The notes under the pieces were generated by a model that was not told the DNA's origin, ran no database searches, and saw only the letters and a list, made by a program, of their open reading frames with translations. DNA of 64,000 nucleotides, from positions 30,213 through 94,212 of the forward strand of contig MKRJ01000034.1 in the NCBI GenBank assembly GCA_001896885.1, given 5' to 3'. The translations under genes and the position numbers were made by a program. The DNA comes from Rhizobiales bacterium 65-79. Its GTDB lineage: Bacteria; Pseudomonadota; Alphaproteobacteria; Rhizobiales; Rhizobiaceae. Of the stretch, positions 48,450 to 57,643 are shown in pieces (within the stretch, counting starts at the first letter, position 1; every line of letters begins with the position of its first letter).

Positions 48450-49388
48450 CTACTTGCCGGAGGGCGAACGCATGATCCAGCGGAACGCGGCAAGGGCGGC
48501 GAAGCCGAGCAGCGGCCAGAGGGCCCAGAAGCGGCCGTGCCATGTCAGAAGATTGACGCAGACCATGCCGAGGCCGATGACGAGCAGCGTGACGGGACCG
48601 CGGACCGCCGGGGCGAGTTTCTGCGCGAGGGAGGCGCCGGCCACCACGGCGAACGCCAGAAGCGGCCAGACGGCCCAGAAGTCTCCGCTCCAGGTGATCA
48701 GGTTGACCGCGACCACAATGACCGCCGCGAAGGCGAGCGCAGCGAACTGGCGGGGCACCTCGCCGAAACGCGTCGATATGAATTGCGGCTCCCTTTGCCT
48801 TTCGCCCGTTTCGCGCGACGCGGCAGGCAAAGCTGCCGGCCTCGCAGGCTCGGCCGCCATGGCGTCGCGGCCGGCGATGCGGATCGCGTAGCTCGGCACC
48901 GTTTCCTGCAGGTTCTTCACGGCGAGGTCGCCGAGGAAGTCGAAGCCGACGGAGACCTTGTTGCGAACCTGGTCGTAGACATTGCGCGAGATCAGGATGC
49001 CGCCGGGAGAGGCGGATTCCTGCAGGCGCGCGGCGATGTTGACGCCGTCGCCGTAGATATTGTCACCGTCGACGATGACATCGCCGAGATTGATGCCGAT
49101 GCGGAAAAGCATGGGCTTTCCGTCGCCGGCGTCGTCGATGCGGGCAAGCTCGCCCTGGACATCGACCGCCGCCCGCACCGCTTCGACGACGCTGGCGAAT
49201 TCGGCAAGCAGGCCGTCGCCCCATGTGTTCACCACCCGGCCGGAATGCGCCTCGATCAGGCGCGCCATGGCGTCCCGAAGGCGCTTCAGCCGGGCAAGCG
49301 TCCCCTCCTCGTCGGCCTCCATCATGCGGGAATAGCCGTACACGTCCGCCGAGAAGATCGTCGTCAGCTTGCGGCGCGTTTCGGTCAT
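48450..49388 (-). CDS. Adenylate/guanylate cyclase with C-terminal membrane repeats
   Basis: 312 residues. A class III cyclase domain fills 1-180: metal Asp15 in FSADVYGYSRMMEAD and Asp58 in NTWGDGLLAEF, with the transition-state region YGDGVNIAARLQESA. The C-terminal ~110 residues hold four helices made of two similar units (VNLITWSGDFWAVWPLLAF and VNLLTWHGRFWALWPLLGF), the 2TM pattern. Probably membrane-anchored cAMP synthase with unknown signal. Its stop lies in the arm of a GTAGCC/GGCTAC hairpin (48432-48453). Confidence 0.9.
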   Translation of the reverse strand: MTETRRKLTTIFSADVYGYSRMMEADEEGTLARLKRLRDAMARLIEAHSGRVVNTWGDGLLAEFASVVEAVRAAVDVQGELARIDDAGDGKPMLFRIGINLGDVIVDGDNIYGDGVNIAARLQESASPGGILISRNVYDQVRNKVSVGFDFLGDLAVKNLQETVPSYAIRIAGRDAMAAEPARPAALPAASRETGERQREPQFISTRFGEVPRQFAALAFAAVIVVAVNLITWSGDFWAVWPLLAFAVVAGASLAQKLAPAVRGPVTLLVIGLGMVCVNLLTWHGRFWALWPLLGFAALAAFRWIMRSPSGK

Positions 49389-49466
49389 GTCGTCGGGTTT
49401 CCGGTTTTCTTCCGCCGCCGAACCCTTAACGCGCCGGCGTCGGGCAGGCTAGCTGGCCGGGACGGT

Positions 49467-50222
49467 TCAGGCCGGCTTCTTCCGCGCCATGAAGGCCTGG
49501 AACGCCGCCTTCGCCTCGTCGGATGTCAGGCGGGCGGCGAACAGCCGGCTTTCCTCGCGGATGCGGGCGACGAGTTCCTCACGATCGCCGCGCATCAGGT
49601 CGCGCGCGATCCTCAACGCCTCCGGCGGCTTGCCGGCGATGCGCTCCGCCGCGGCCAAGACCGCCTCTTCCAACTCGTCCTCGCCGACGACCTCGTAGAT
49701 CAGGCCGCACGCCTTGGCCCGCTCGGCCGGGAACGGCTCACACAGCCCGAGCAGCGCGAAGGCCTGCTGTCGGCCCATCACAAGCGGCGCGATCAGGCTC
49801 GATCCGGCTTCCGGCGTGATGCCCAGATCGACGAAGGGCGTGTGGAACAGGGTGCGCGGCGTGGCGAAGGTTAGATCGCAATGGAGATGGATCGTCGTGC
49901 CGATGCCGACCGCGATGCCGTCGACGCCGGACACTATCGGCTTCTCGGAGCGCGCCAGCGCCTCCAGCAGATCGAAGGCCTCGTTGCCGTGCTTCCCACC
50001 CCTCGAAAAGGCGAGAAAATCGGCGAGATCGTTGCCGGCGGAGAAGGCGCCGGGCACGCCGAGGAACACGTGGCAGCGCACGCCCGGGTCGGCGTCACCC
50101 GATTTCAGCGCTTCCGTCATCGCCACGTACATGGCGCGGGTGAGCGCATTTTTCTTATCCGGCCGGTCGAGCCGGATCACCTGCACGGCACCACGCCGCT
50201 CGATTTGGATGTGCTCGCTCAT
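49467..50222 (-). CDS. Enoyl-CoA hydratase/isomerase family protein, isomerase-type active site
   Basis: 251 residues of the crotonase fold, with the oxyanion loops GAFSAGNDLADF and DGIAVGIGTTIHLHCD. The residues around Glu138 (FHTPFVDLGITPEAGSS) match delta3,delta2-enoyl-CoA isomerases (PEGCSS in ECI2) rather than hydratases, because the hydratase Glu one position pair earlier is missing. Likely shifts double bonds for beta-oxidation. It lies downstream of the 590-residue acyl-CoA dehydrogenase and may be co-transcribed across the palindromic repeat. Confidence 0.88.
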   Translation of the reverse strand: MSEHIQIERRGAVQVIRLDRPDKKNALTRAMYVAMTEALKSGDADPGVRCHVFLGVPGAFSAGNDLADFLAFSRGGKHGNEAFDLLEALARSEKPIVSGVDGIAVGIGTTIHLHCDLTFATPRTLFHTPFVDLGITPEAGSSLIAPLVMGRQQAFALLGLCEPFPAERAKACGLIYEVVGEDELEEAVLAAAERIAGKPPEALRIARDLMRGDREELVARIREESRLFAARLTSDEAKAAFQAFMARKKPA

Positions 50223-50260
50223 GACGCCTCCCGCTCACGCCAAGGCAATGGCAGATAAAA

Positions 50261-50411
50261 TTCGACCCCCACTCCGGTTTTGCTTCGCAAAACCACCTCT
50301 CCCCCGCTCGACGGGGGAGAGGAAGGGTGCCAAGCCTTGTGGTCGGCGCTTCCTCTCCCCCGCCGAGCGGGGGAGAGGTGGTCGGCGCAGCCGATCGGAG
50401 TGGGGGTCGAA
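50261..50411. repeat. Complete palindromic element, 151 bp (family A relative)
   Basis: Perfect 16-bp inverted ends TTCGACCCCCACTCCG (50261-50276) and its complement at 50396-50411. Inside are two internal hairpins of the form CCTCTCCCCCG...CGGGGGAGAGG, one per half, and a short TTTTGC-TTC-GCAAAA hairpin (50278-50292). The whole can fold into a cruciform. Fills the gap between the isomerase and acyl-CoA dehydrogenase genes. Confidence 0.85.
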
Positions 50412-50435
50412 CTTCATATCCAATTGCCCTCCCGC

Positions 50436-52208
50436 TCACGCAAGGAGGGTCGCGGCCGCTTCGTCCAGGCTGGCGGCGCCGTTCACCACCCGGTCCTTGA
50501 GGGCGGAGCTTTCCGGCAGCAGGTTCTCGGCGAAGAAGCGGCAGAGCGCCGTATGGGGCGCATCCTCTGCCTTGCGCGCGCCGCGCGCCATCAGCGCCGC
50601 TCCAGCGGCAAGCGAAAAGAGCCTCAGATAGGGCGTGGCGCCGGCGAGCGCCTCCGAAACGCGCCCGTCCGCCTGCGCGCGCTGCAGGAAACGCGTCGCC
50701 TCCTCCAGTTCGCCAAGCGCGCGCTCCAGATGGCCGGCCGTATGGCCGAAGCCGGGCAGGTTCGACGCGCGCAGCGCCTCGACCTCGCCGCGCAGCTCTT
50801 CGATATAGGCGTGCACATGCTCGCCGCCGGCGAGCGGCAGCTTGCGGGTGACGAGGTCGATCGACTGGATGCCGTTGGTCCCTTCGTAGATCGGCGCGAT
50901 GCGCGCATCGCGGTAGAAGCAGGCGGCGCCGGTCTCCTCGATGAAACCCATGCCGCCATGGACCTGCACGCCGATCGATGCCACCTCGACGCCGATATCG
51001 GTCGAGAAGGCCTTGGCGAGCGGCGTCAGCAGCCCGGCCCGGTCCTGCCAGTGACGGCGTTCCTCGCCTTCCGTCGCCCGCGCCATGTCGAGCGCATGGG
51101 CGCAGGAATAGCAGATGGCGCGGGCGGCCTGCGTCAGCGCCTTCATGGTGAGGAGATTGCGCCGCACATCCGGGTGCCCGACGATCGGGCTCATGCCCTC
51201 GCCCGAATAGCCGGGAGCGCGCCCCTGCCGGCGCTCTTCGGCATAGGCCTTCGCCTTCTGGTAGGCTGCTTCCGCCACGGCGACACCCTGGATGCCGATG
51301 GCGAGCCGCGCGTTGTTCATCATGGTGAACATGCAGGCCAGCCCCTTGTTTTCCTCGCCGACCAGCCAGCCGATCGCGCCCGGCGTGTCACCGAACTTGC
51401 CGTCGCCGTAGAGCATCACGCAGGTCGGCGAGCCGTTGATGCCGAGCTTGTGCTCGATCGAGGCACAGAAAACGTCGTTGCGCGCGCCAAGCGTGCCGTC
51501 CGCCTTTACCAGGTATTTCGGCACCAGGAAAAGCGAGATGCCGCGCGTTCCGGCAGGCGCGTCGGGCAGCCGGGCAAGCACCATATGGACGATGTTGTCG
51601 GTGAAGTCGTGCTCGCCATAGGTGATGAAGATCTTCTGGCCGAAGATGCGATAGGTGCCGTCGCCGACGGGCTCGGCGCGGGTCCTGAGTGCGTTCAGGT
51701 CGGAACCCGCCTGCGGCTCCGTCAGGTTCATCGTGCCCATCCACTCGCCGGAGACGAGCTTGGCGAGATAGGTCTCCCGCAGCACCTGCGAGGCGTGCTT
51801 CTCCATCGCCTCAACCGCGCCGAAGGTGAGCGTCGGGCCGACGGCGAAACCCATCGAGCCGGAATTCCACATTTCGAGCGCCGCGATCGAAAGCATGGCC
51901 GGCAGGTTCTGCCCGCCATACTCGGCCGGACCGGCAAGCGCGTTCCAGCCACCCTCGATCCAGCGCGCGTAGAGTTCCTTCCAGCCGGGCGGCGTCGCAA
52001 CCGCGCCGTCGTTCCAGACCGCGCCGGTCTCGTCGCCGGCCTTGTAAAGCGGCGCTATCTCCTCGGAGGCGAAGCGCCCCGCCTCCTCCAGGATGGCGTC
52101 GGCGAGATCCTCGGTGAGATCGCCCAGGCCACCCTCATCCAGCGCCGTTTTCAACCCGGCGACATGCTTCAGCGTATGCGCGATCTCGGCGACTGGCGCC
52201 CGGTACAT
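50436..52208 (-). CDS. Long acyl-CoA dehydrogenase (DmdC/AidB-like, 590 residues)
   Basis: 590 residues from ATG 52208 (MYRAPVAEIAHTL). It has the extended architecture with a short N-terminal domain, core (MNLTEPQAGSDLNALRTRAEP for FAD/substrate, GVQVHGGMGFIEETGAACFYRDARIAPIYEGTNGIQ) and the extra C-terminal helical domain. This group includes methylthioacryloyl pathway DmdC-type dehydrogenases, but specificity cannot be assigned. Located upstream of the enoyl-CoA isomerase. Confidence 0.92.
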   Translation of the reverse strand: MYRAPVAEIAHTLKHVAGLKTALDEGGLGDLTEDLADAILEEAGRFASEEIAPLYKAGDETGAVWNDGAVATPPGWKELYARWIEGGWNALAGPAEYGGQNLPAMLSIAALEMWNSGSMGFAVGPTLTFGAVEAMEKHASQVLRETYLAKLVSGEWMGTMNLTEPQAGSDLNALRTRAEPVGDGTYRIFGQKIFITYGEHDFTDNIVHMVLARLPDAPAGTRGISLFLVPKYLVKADGTLGARNDVFCASIEHKLGINGSPTCVMLYGDGKFGDTPGAIGWLVGEENKGLACMFTMMNNARLAIGIQGVAVAEAAYQKAKAYAEERRQGRAPGYSGEGMSPIVGHPDVRRNLLTMKALTQAARAICYSCAHALDMARATEGEERRHWQDRAGLLTPLAKAFSTDIGVEVASIGVQVHGGMGFIEETGAACFYRDARIAPIYEGTNGIQSIDLVTRKLPLAGGEHVHAYIEELRGEVEALRASNLPGFGHTAGHLERALGELEEATRFLQRAQADGRVSEALAGATPYLRLFSLAAGAALMARGARKAEDAPHTALCRFFAENLLPESSALKDRVVNGAASLDEAAATLLA

Positions 52209-52368
52209 GCCGACCTCCCGACCTTTGCTTCCTGCTCGGGCGCGCCGCGCCCGCTCAAGCGGGTATAAGAATGCGGCGCCGGAATGACAATCGGCCATTG
52301 GGCGGGGCCGCCGGTGACAATTCGTTAACCCGACTCCGTTCAGGGTTTTCGTATCACGGGGGCATTGC

Positions 52369-53547
52369 ATGCCGATCCTGTCGAAAGCCATACGCATGGC
52401 CGTGGCCGCCGCTTTGGCGGCAGGGATCATCTGGGCGGCTGCCGCCGACGCCTCGGACTTCAAGAAGCCGTGGCTTCGGTCCGACCGCGCGCTGGTGGTG
52501 GACGCCTATGAATATAATGCCATCGACTGGACCAAACTCGCCGCCGACAAGCGCATCGTCGGCTTCATCGGCAAGGCCACCGACGGGCTGCCGCCGCCCT
52601 CGAAATGCGAGGACGACGACGACGTGCAGCTCAGGCTCTGCAGGGCGCTGTGGAAACGCTATGCCGTAGCGCAGGAACTCTTCCGCACCCGTAGGATGAT
52701 CGCAAAGGCGCTCGGGCTGAAATGGGGCGCCTACCATGTGGCCCGGCCGGGTAACCCGATCGACCAGGCCAACCATTTCATCGACTTCGCCGAGCCCGGG
52801 CCGGACGATCTCGTGGCGCTCGACATCGAGGAAATCGATCCGTACCACTGGATGTCGCTGTCGGACGCGGAGGAATTCGCGCGCCACGTCATGCGTCGCA
52901 TCGGCCGCTATCCCGTGCTCTACACCAACGACACGACCGCCGGGTTCATCGCCGCGCACAAGCAAGAGTACCCGCTCCTGTCGCGGCTTCCGCTCTGGTA
53001 CGCGCGCTACAAGCCGGATATCGCCGATCACTTCCCGAAGGGCAATTGGGACGGCTATACGCTGTGGCAGTTCTCCTCGCAGGCGAATTGCGGCGAGCGC
53101 AACTGTCCCTACAGGGTGCCGGGCACGCCGACCGACATCGACGTCAATGTCGCGGCGATGGACGCCGACGCGCTGCGCAAGGCCTGGCCGCTCAACGCTC
53201 TGGCTGACAACAGGCAGGAATTGATCGCGAGCGTTCCGGTGCCCCTGCCCCGCCAGGACGCGCTGGCGGGCAAGGAACAGCTGGTCTGGGCGGCGGTCGA
53301 TCCCAAGAGCGACGTCAAATTGCTGGCCGCCGCCTATTCCGCGATCGGGAACCGATATCCGGTGCGCAATCCTCCTTCCTTCACCGCCGTGCGGCACAAG
53401 GAAGAGACACGCCGCGCCTATCTGGCGGCGCTGGAAGACCGGGCCGTCGCCCTCGCGGAACCCGCATCGCCCGGCATCGACGCAACCACGACGGCGGCCT
53501 TCGAGACCAGAGAGGCGAGGAACGAAGAGGTGGCCTACGGCCCCTGA
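52369..53547 (+). CDS. Secreted glycoside hydrolase family 25 (muramidase) protein
   Basis: 392 residues. A signal peptide (AVAAALAAGIIWAAAADAS) precedes the GH25 barrel: VVDAYEYNAIDW carries the first Asp, LVALDIEEIDPYHWM the catalytic Asp-x-Glu, and WDGYTLWQFSSQANCGERNC the barrel end. The remaining ~100 residues are of unknown role. GH25 enzymes cleave peptidoglycan glycan chains. It is divergent from the acyl-CoA dehydrogenase gene. Confidence 0.9.
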   Translation: MPILSKAIRMAVAAALAAGIIWAAAADASDFKKPWLRSDRALVVDAYEYNAIDWTKLAADKRIVGFIGKATDGLPPPSKCEDDDDVQLRLCRALWKRYAVAQELFRTRRMIAKALGLKWGAYHVARPGNPIDQANHFIDFAEPGPDDLVALDIEEIDPYHWMSLSDAEEFARHVMRRIGRYPVLYTNDTTAGFIAAHKQEYPLLSRLPLWYARYKPDIADHFPKGNWDGYTLWQFSSQANCGERNCPYRVPGTPTDIDVNVAAMDADALRKAWPLNALADNRQELIASVPVPLPRQDALAGKEQLVWAAVDPKSDVKLLAAAYSAIGNRYPVRNPPSFTAVRHKEETRRAYLAALEDRAVALAEPASPGIDATTTAAFETREARNEEVAYGP

Positions 53548-53565
53548 CCGGCGTTCGAGCGCGGG

Positions 53566-54846
53566 TCAGGTCGGCAAGCGTTCCTTTTCGATTGCGCGCC
53601 AGCCGATATCGCGGCGGCAGAATCCGCCGGGAAAGCCGATCCCGTCCACTGCAGCATAGGCCCTGCGCCGCGCTTCGGCGACGGTACGACCAAGCGCGGT
53701 GACGTTCAGGACGCGGCCGCCGGCGGCAACCAGTTGTCCGTCCCTTTCCGCGGTGCCTGCATGGAAGACGGTCGCGCCTTCCGCCTCGGCCGCGTTGATC
53801 CCCGAGATGGGCGCGCCCTTCTCGGGGCTCGCCGGATAGCCCTTCGCCGCCAGGACGACGGTGAGCGCCGCCTCGTCGCGCCAGCGCACCGACATATGGC
53901 CGAGCTGGCCATCGGCGGCGGCCCGCATCAGGACGAGGATGTCATCCTTCAGCCGCGGCATCAGCACCTGGCACTCCGGATCACCGAAGCGAACATTGTA
54001 TTCAATGAGCTTCGGGCCGTCCGCCGTCAGCATCAGCCCGGCATAGAGCACGCCCGAGAACGGCGCGCCCATTTCGGCCATGCCGCGCATGGTCGGCTCG
54101 ATGATCTCGCGCATGGTGCGCCCGACGAGCTCGGGCGTCATCGCCGGCGCGGGCGAATAGGCGCCCATGCCGCCGGTGTTCGGGCCCGTGTCGCCCTCGC
54201 CGACGCGCTTGTGGTCCTGCGCCGTGCCGAAGGGCAGCGCGGTCGCGCCGTCGCAGAGGCAGAAGAAGCTCGCCTCCTCCCCATCCAGATATTCCTCGAC
54301 GACGACCTCCGCGCCGGCCGCGCCGAACGACCCCTCGAAGCAGGCGTCGATCGCCTCGATCGCCTCACGGCTGGACATCGCGACCGTCACGCCCTTGCCG
54401 GCGGCTAGCCCGTCGGCCTTGACGACGATCGGCGCGCCGGCCTTTTCGACATAAGCCCTGGCGGCGGCGGGGTCGCCGAAGCGGCCATAGGCGGCAGTGG
54501 GGATGCCGTATCGGGCACAGAGGTCCTTGGTGAAGCCCTTCGAACCTTCCAGCCGCGCCGCCGCCGCGGAAGGCCCGAAGACGCGGACGCCGCCTTCGCG
54601 CAGCGCATCGGCAAAGCCGGCGACCAGCGGCGCCTCAGGGCCGACGACGACGAGGTCGATCACCTTTTCCCGGCAGAATGACAGAACCGCCCTGTGATCA
54701 GCGCTATCCAGCGCAACGCACTCCGCCTCCCTCGCGATCCCCGGATTGCCCGGAGCGGCAAAAAGGCGCGTCAGCATGGGCGAGGCGGCGATCTTCCACG
54801 CCAGCGCATGCTCGCGGCCGCCCGAACCGATCAGGAGGACATTCAT
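53566..54846 (-). CDS. purD: Phosphoribosylamine-glycine ligase
   Basis: 426 residues. [16 protein letters not shown] starts the N-terminal domain, and the ATP-grasp part has [31 protein letters not shown] and [18 protein letters not shown]. Second step of purine synthesis. Convergent with the GH25 gene, 18 bases apart. The next gene upstream is divergent. Confidence 0.97.
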   Translation of the reverse strand: MNVLLIGSGGREHALAWKIAASPMLTRLFAAPGNPGIAREAECVALDSADHRAVLSFCREKVIDLVVVGPEAPLVAGFADALREGGVRVFGPSAAAARLEGSKGFTKDLCARYGIPTAAYGRFGDPAAARAYVEKAGAPIVVKADGLAAGKGVTVAMSSREAIEAIDACFEGSFGAAGAEVVVEEYLDGEEASFFCLCDGATALPFGTAQDHKRVGEGDTGPNTGGMGAYSPAPAMTPELVGRTMREIIEPTMRGMAEMGAPFSGVLYAGLMLTADGPKLIEYNVRFGDPECQVLMPRLKDDILVLMRAAADGQLGHMSVRWRDEAALTVVLAAKGYPASPEKGAPISGINAAEAEGATVFHAGTAERDGQLVAAGGRVLNVTALGRTVAEARRRAYAAVDGIGFPGGFCRRDIGWRAIEKERLPT

Positions 54847-54975
54847 AAAGGCCTCAATCGTTCTGAAACATCCGCCTATGATCGGGAACGGGGAATAGCA
54901 ACCCCTTTGCCATGCGGTCCTACGATGTTTGTGGGCGAGCTATGGTATTAGAATGCAAATGCGTGAGGACTCCCC

Positions 54976-55158
54976 ATGGCACATGTTCACGAAGGTTTCC
55001 TGGTCGCCGCACCAGAGTGGAGAAAGCATCTGCGGCGGCTGAAGCGCGCTTTCTGGAAGCGTCATCGGGATGCAGAACAGCGCGATGCAGCCAAATCCCT
55101 GGCGGAACTCGGCATAAGCGGACCCAGCTTGCGCCCGATATCACGGCGTCTGACTTGA
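54976..55158 (+). CDS. Small basic protein of unknown function
   Basis: 60 residues starting MAHVHEGFLVAAPEWRKHLR with a GAGGA ribosome site; very basic (KRAFWKRHRDAEQRDAAK), no membrane segment. A possible -10 TATTAG lies about 25 bases before the start. No family recognised, though similar small proteins beside ubiA or purD exist in rhizobia to my memory. It ends 32 bases before ubiA. Confidence 0.55.
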   Translation: MAHVHEGFLVAAPEWRKHLRRLKRAFWKRHRDAEQRDAAKSLAELGISGPSLRPISRRLT

Positions 55159-55190
55159 CGCCCCTCCCCGCGCCTGCCACTCCGCTATCC

Positions 55191-56174
55191 ATGGAAAACA
55201 TCCAGTCCCGCGCCGGACAGGGCCGCGTCGCCGACGCGCCGTCGGGCCATTGGGTCTATCGCGCCCTGCCGCGCGCCGTCTGGCCCTATGCACAGCTTGC
55301 CCGCTGGGACCGGCCGATCGGCTGGTGGCTGCTGCTCTGGCCATGCTGGTGGTCGGCGGCGCTTGCGGCAAGCGCCCATGCGCAGCCCGGCGCGCCCTTG
55401 TGGTCGGCGCTGCCCTCGCCCTGGCATATTCTCCTCTTCCTCGTCGGCGCCATCGCCATGCGCGGCGCCGGCTGCACCTATAACGACCTCGTCGACGAGG
55501 ACATCGACAACGCCGTCGAACGTACGCGCTCACGGCCGCTTCCCTCGCGCCAGGTGACGCGGCGGCAGGCATGGCTGTTCCTCGTTATGCAGGCGCTGGT
55601 CGGTCTCCTGGCGCTCGTCCAGTTCAACCTTTTCGCCATCTTGCTCGGCATCGCTTCGCTCGCCATCGTCGCCGTCTATCCCTTCATGAAGCGGATCACC
55701 GACTGGCCGCAATTCGTTCTTGGACTTGCCTTTTCCTGGGGCGCGCTGATGGGATGGGCCGCGCACTACGGCGCGCTCGACTGGTCGCCCTTGCTGCTCT
55801 ACGCCGGCTCGATCCTGTGGGTGATCGGCTACGACACGATCTATGCGCACCAGGACAAGGAGGACGACGCGCTGGTCGGCGTGCGCTCCACCGCGCGGCT
55901 CTTCGGCAACAATACGAAATGGTGGCTGGTCAGGCTCTATGGCGGCGCGCTGATGCTCATCGCGATCGCCTTCGCGCTGGCGCGCGTGCCGCTGCCGGCT
56001 CTCGCGGGGCTGGTCGCGGCGGGCGTCCACATGGCGCGCCAGATCCGCACCCTCGACATTGACGACCCCGAACAGTGCCTGAAACTTTTCCAGTCGAACG
56101 CCACCGTGGGCTGGCTGATTTTCGTCGGCCTCCTGGCCGGCGGTCTATGGGCGAGCTTCGCGCCGCTGGTATAG
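55191..56174 (+). CDS. ubiA: 4-hydroxybenzoate polyprenyltransferase
   Basis: 327 residues from ATG 55191. Eight to nine membrane helices; the two Asp-rich prenyl-diphosphate motifs are NDLVDEDIDNAVERTRSRP and YDTIYAHQDKEDDALVG. It attaches the isoprenoid tail to 4-hydroxybenzoate in ubiquinone synthesis. The tail is made from IPP supplied by the Dxs/IspH pathway. A long open frame upstream is not coding in character. Confidence 0.96.
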   Translation: MENIQSRAGQGRVADAPSGHWVYRALPRAVWPYAQLARWDRPIGWWLLLWPCWWSAALAASAHAQPGAPLWSALPSPWHILLFLVGAIAMRGAGCTYNDLVDEDIDNAVERTRSRPLPSRQVTRRQAWLFLVMQALVGLLALVQFNLFAILLGIASLAIVAVYPFMKRITDWPQFVLGLAFSWGALMGWAAHYGALDWSPLLLYAGSILWVIGYDTIYAHQDKEDDALVGVRSTARLFGNNTKWWLVRLYGGALMLIAIAFALARVPLPALAGLVAAGVHMARQIRTLDIDDPEQCLKLFQSNATVGWLIFVGLLAGGLWASFAPLV

Positions 56175-56188
56175 CGCGCGGTCCCGGA

Positions 56189-56752
56189 TCAGTCGCGGGC
56201 GATGATCTCCTCGCCGTCCACTACCAGCCTCAGGCCAAGGTCGCCGGGCTTGCGGCGGGCAAGGAAACGGGGGCGACGAGTGCGGACCGGCCGACCGCGG
56301 CGGCGCTCCTGCGGCGCCTCCGTCTTTACCGCGCCGAGCGATTCCTCGAGCGTGCGGGCGATGCCGTCCGCCTCGATCAGGAGCATGGGCAGGCGATAGG
56401 CATCCGACCAGGCGCGCCAGTCGGCGGCGACGTCGTCGAGATTTTCCGCCACCAGAAGCGGCACGGACAGCATCGGATCACTGTGCAGGAGCTCGAGCGT
56501 GACGGTCACGCTGCCCTCCCCGTCCTCGATGGCGCGCGCGGCCACCCCACGGAACACCCGCGCCGGCAGGATGACCGTCACTGGCAATCCGCTCTTCTCC
56601 AGCACCCGGCGCACGACGACGCCGCGCTGGTCGATGGTGAAATGCACGTCGCCGAAATCGTCGCGCGTTGCGTAGCTCGTCGCCTGCGGCAGACGAAACG
56701 GGTCGAGCCGCATGTTGCAGCCCGCCCAGACTGGCTTCAGCCCGGTGTTCAT
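56189..56752 (-). CDS. DUF6101 family protein
   Basis: 187 residues; ATG at 56714 region (MRLDPFRLPQ) is an alternative 13 codons in. Pattern: LDPFRLPQATSYATRDDFGD, GVVVRRVLEKSGLPVTVILP, then a linker rich in Arg (PQERRRGRPVRTRRPRFLARRKP). I recall this as a conserved Rhizobiales protein listed as DUF6101; no function is known. Convergent with ubiA, 14 bases apart. Confidence 0.75.
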   Translation of the reverse strand: MNTGLKPVWAGCNMRLDPFRLPQATSYATRDDFGDVHFTIDQRGVVVRRVLEKSGLPVTVILPARVFRGVAARAIEDGEGSVTVTLELLHSDPMLSVPLLVAENLDDVAADWRAWSDAYRLPMLLIEADGIARTLEESLGAVKTEAPQERRRGRPVRTRRPRFLARRKPGDLGLRLVVDGEEIIARD

Positions 56753-57172
56753 GTTGACGCCTTCCTGCCTCTCCCGAGAGCCATTCGCGGTTCTCGCGGG
56801 CCGGTGTTCCCGGCCTCGTTTATGACGTGAAGGATAGCGTGGCGCTTCTTACTGGCGGGCTTAGAAAGTGGGTTAAATTTTGCTGATCGCGCTGATGGTT
56901 AGCGCTTTGCAACCTCAGGTAAGAAGCGGAAAATACTTTTGAAGCAATTGTTAATATAGATGCGGATGACTTGCTTGCCATATTGGCAAATCGCCGTGAA
57001 ATGCTTTGACCTCTACGGTGGCGGCGTTGGGCGGTTGCCCCCGGCTCGTCATTTACCGACCGTCAACCACGTTTGCAGACCGCCACAACTATTCGGCGTT
57101 CCGGCTCGTTTCTGAAAGCCTCGTAGCCCAATATCAAGGAGCGGCGCGGGCGGCATCGACGGAGGTTCGAAA
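56753..57172. other. 420-base intergenic region with AT-rich core
   Basis: No gene supported. Bases ~56865-57000 are clearly AT-richer than the surroundings. The clearest site is a perfect 15-bp palindrome TTGCCA-TAT-TGGCAA at 56975-56989. A direct repeat GCTGAT lies near 56882. The region must carry the promoter of the DUF6101 gene (minus) and of the 57173 gene (plus), whose ribosome site GGAGG is at 57159-57163. Confidence 0.45.
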
Positions 57173-57544
57173 ATGGCTTCCCTGTCCAAAGTCGCGCTCG
57201 AAACGGACGAGAAGGTCCAGGCGACCATTCTCGACGACCTGAAGAACCGTCCTACATCCTCGGTGATTTCGGTCAACGCGCTTGTCGCCTATCTTCGCAC
57301 GATGGTGCCGGCGACGCACCGCTCCGACCGGCAGCTCGCGAAAATGGTGTTCGAGGCGGCGATGCAGCTCGGCCTCGTCCCGGTCTATGATCCCGAAGCC
57401 ACGGCGGCAGGCCCGAGCGGCGATTTTCGCGGCCGCTACGGCTATGGCCATCGCGCCCACAAGGCCGACCCCGACGCCAGCTACGGCTTCGAACCCGACG
57501 GCGTGCGGCCGCTGCCGGTCAGGACGCGCAGCCGGTGGCGGTAG
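57173..57544 (+). CDS. Conserved hypothetical protein
   Basis: 123 residues from ATG 57173 with GGAGG 9 bases before. N-terminal two thirds are helical (ALETDEKVQATILDDLKNRP, LAKMVFEAAMQLGLVPVYD) and the C-terminal part is Gly/Tyr/His-rich (DFRGRYGYGHRAHKADPD). No signal peptide or membrane segment. I do not recognise the family. Confidence 0.65.
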   Translation: MASLSKVALETDEKVQATILDDLKNRPTSSVISVNALVAYLRTMVPATHRSDRQLAKMVFEAAMQLGLVPVYDPEATAAGPSGDFRGRYGYGHRAHKADPDASYGFEPDGVRPLPVRTRSRWR

Positions 57545-57643
57545 CCCGTAAGCTATCATGTTGTTGGCGATCACATCGCGCGCATAGCGGAACGAGACGC
57601 CGATCCAGCGGTTCAGGATGAAGAAATCCGTTGGAGAAGGCAG

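Noticed and set aside
46352..48493. 713-codon open frame antisense to dxs
   Set aside because: A shadow of the GC-rich dxs codons; composition is low-complexity Arg/Gly/Asp-rich and there is no recognisable domain, while dxs is certain.
57589..57613. EcfG-type stress promoter (GGAAC-N16-GGTT) before the 57644 gene
   Set aside because: The -10 box matches only three of four bases and there is no other support, so it was not listed as a feature.
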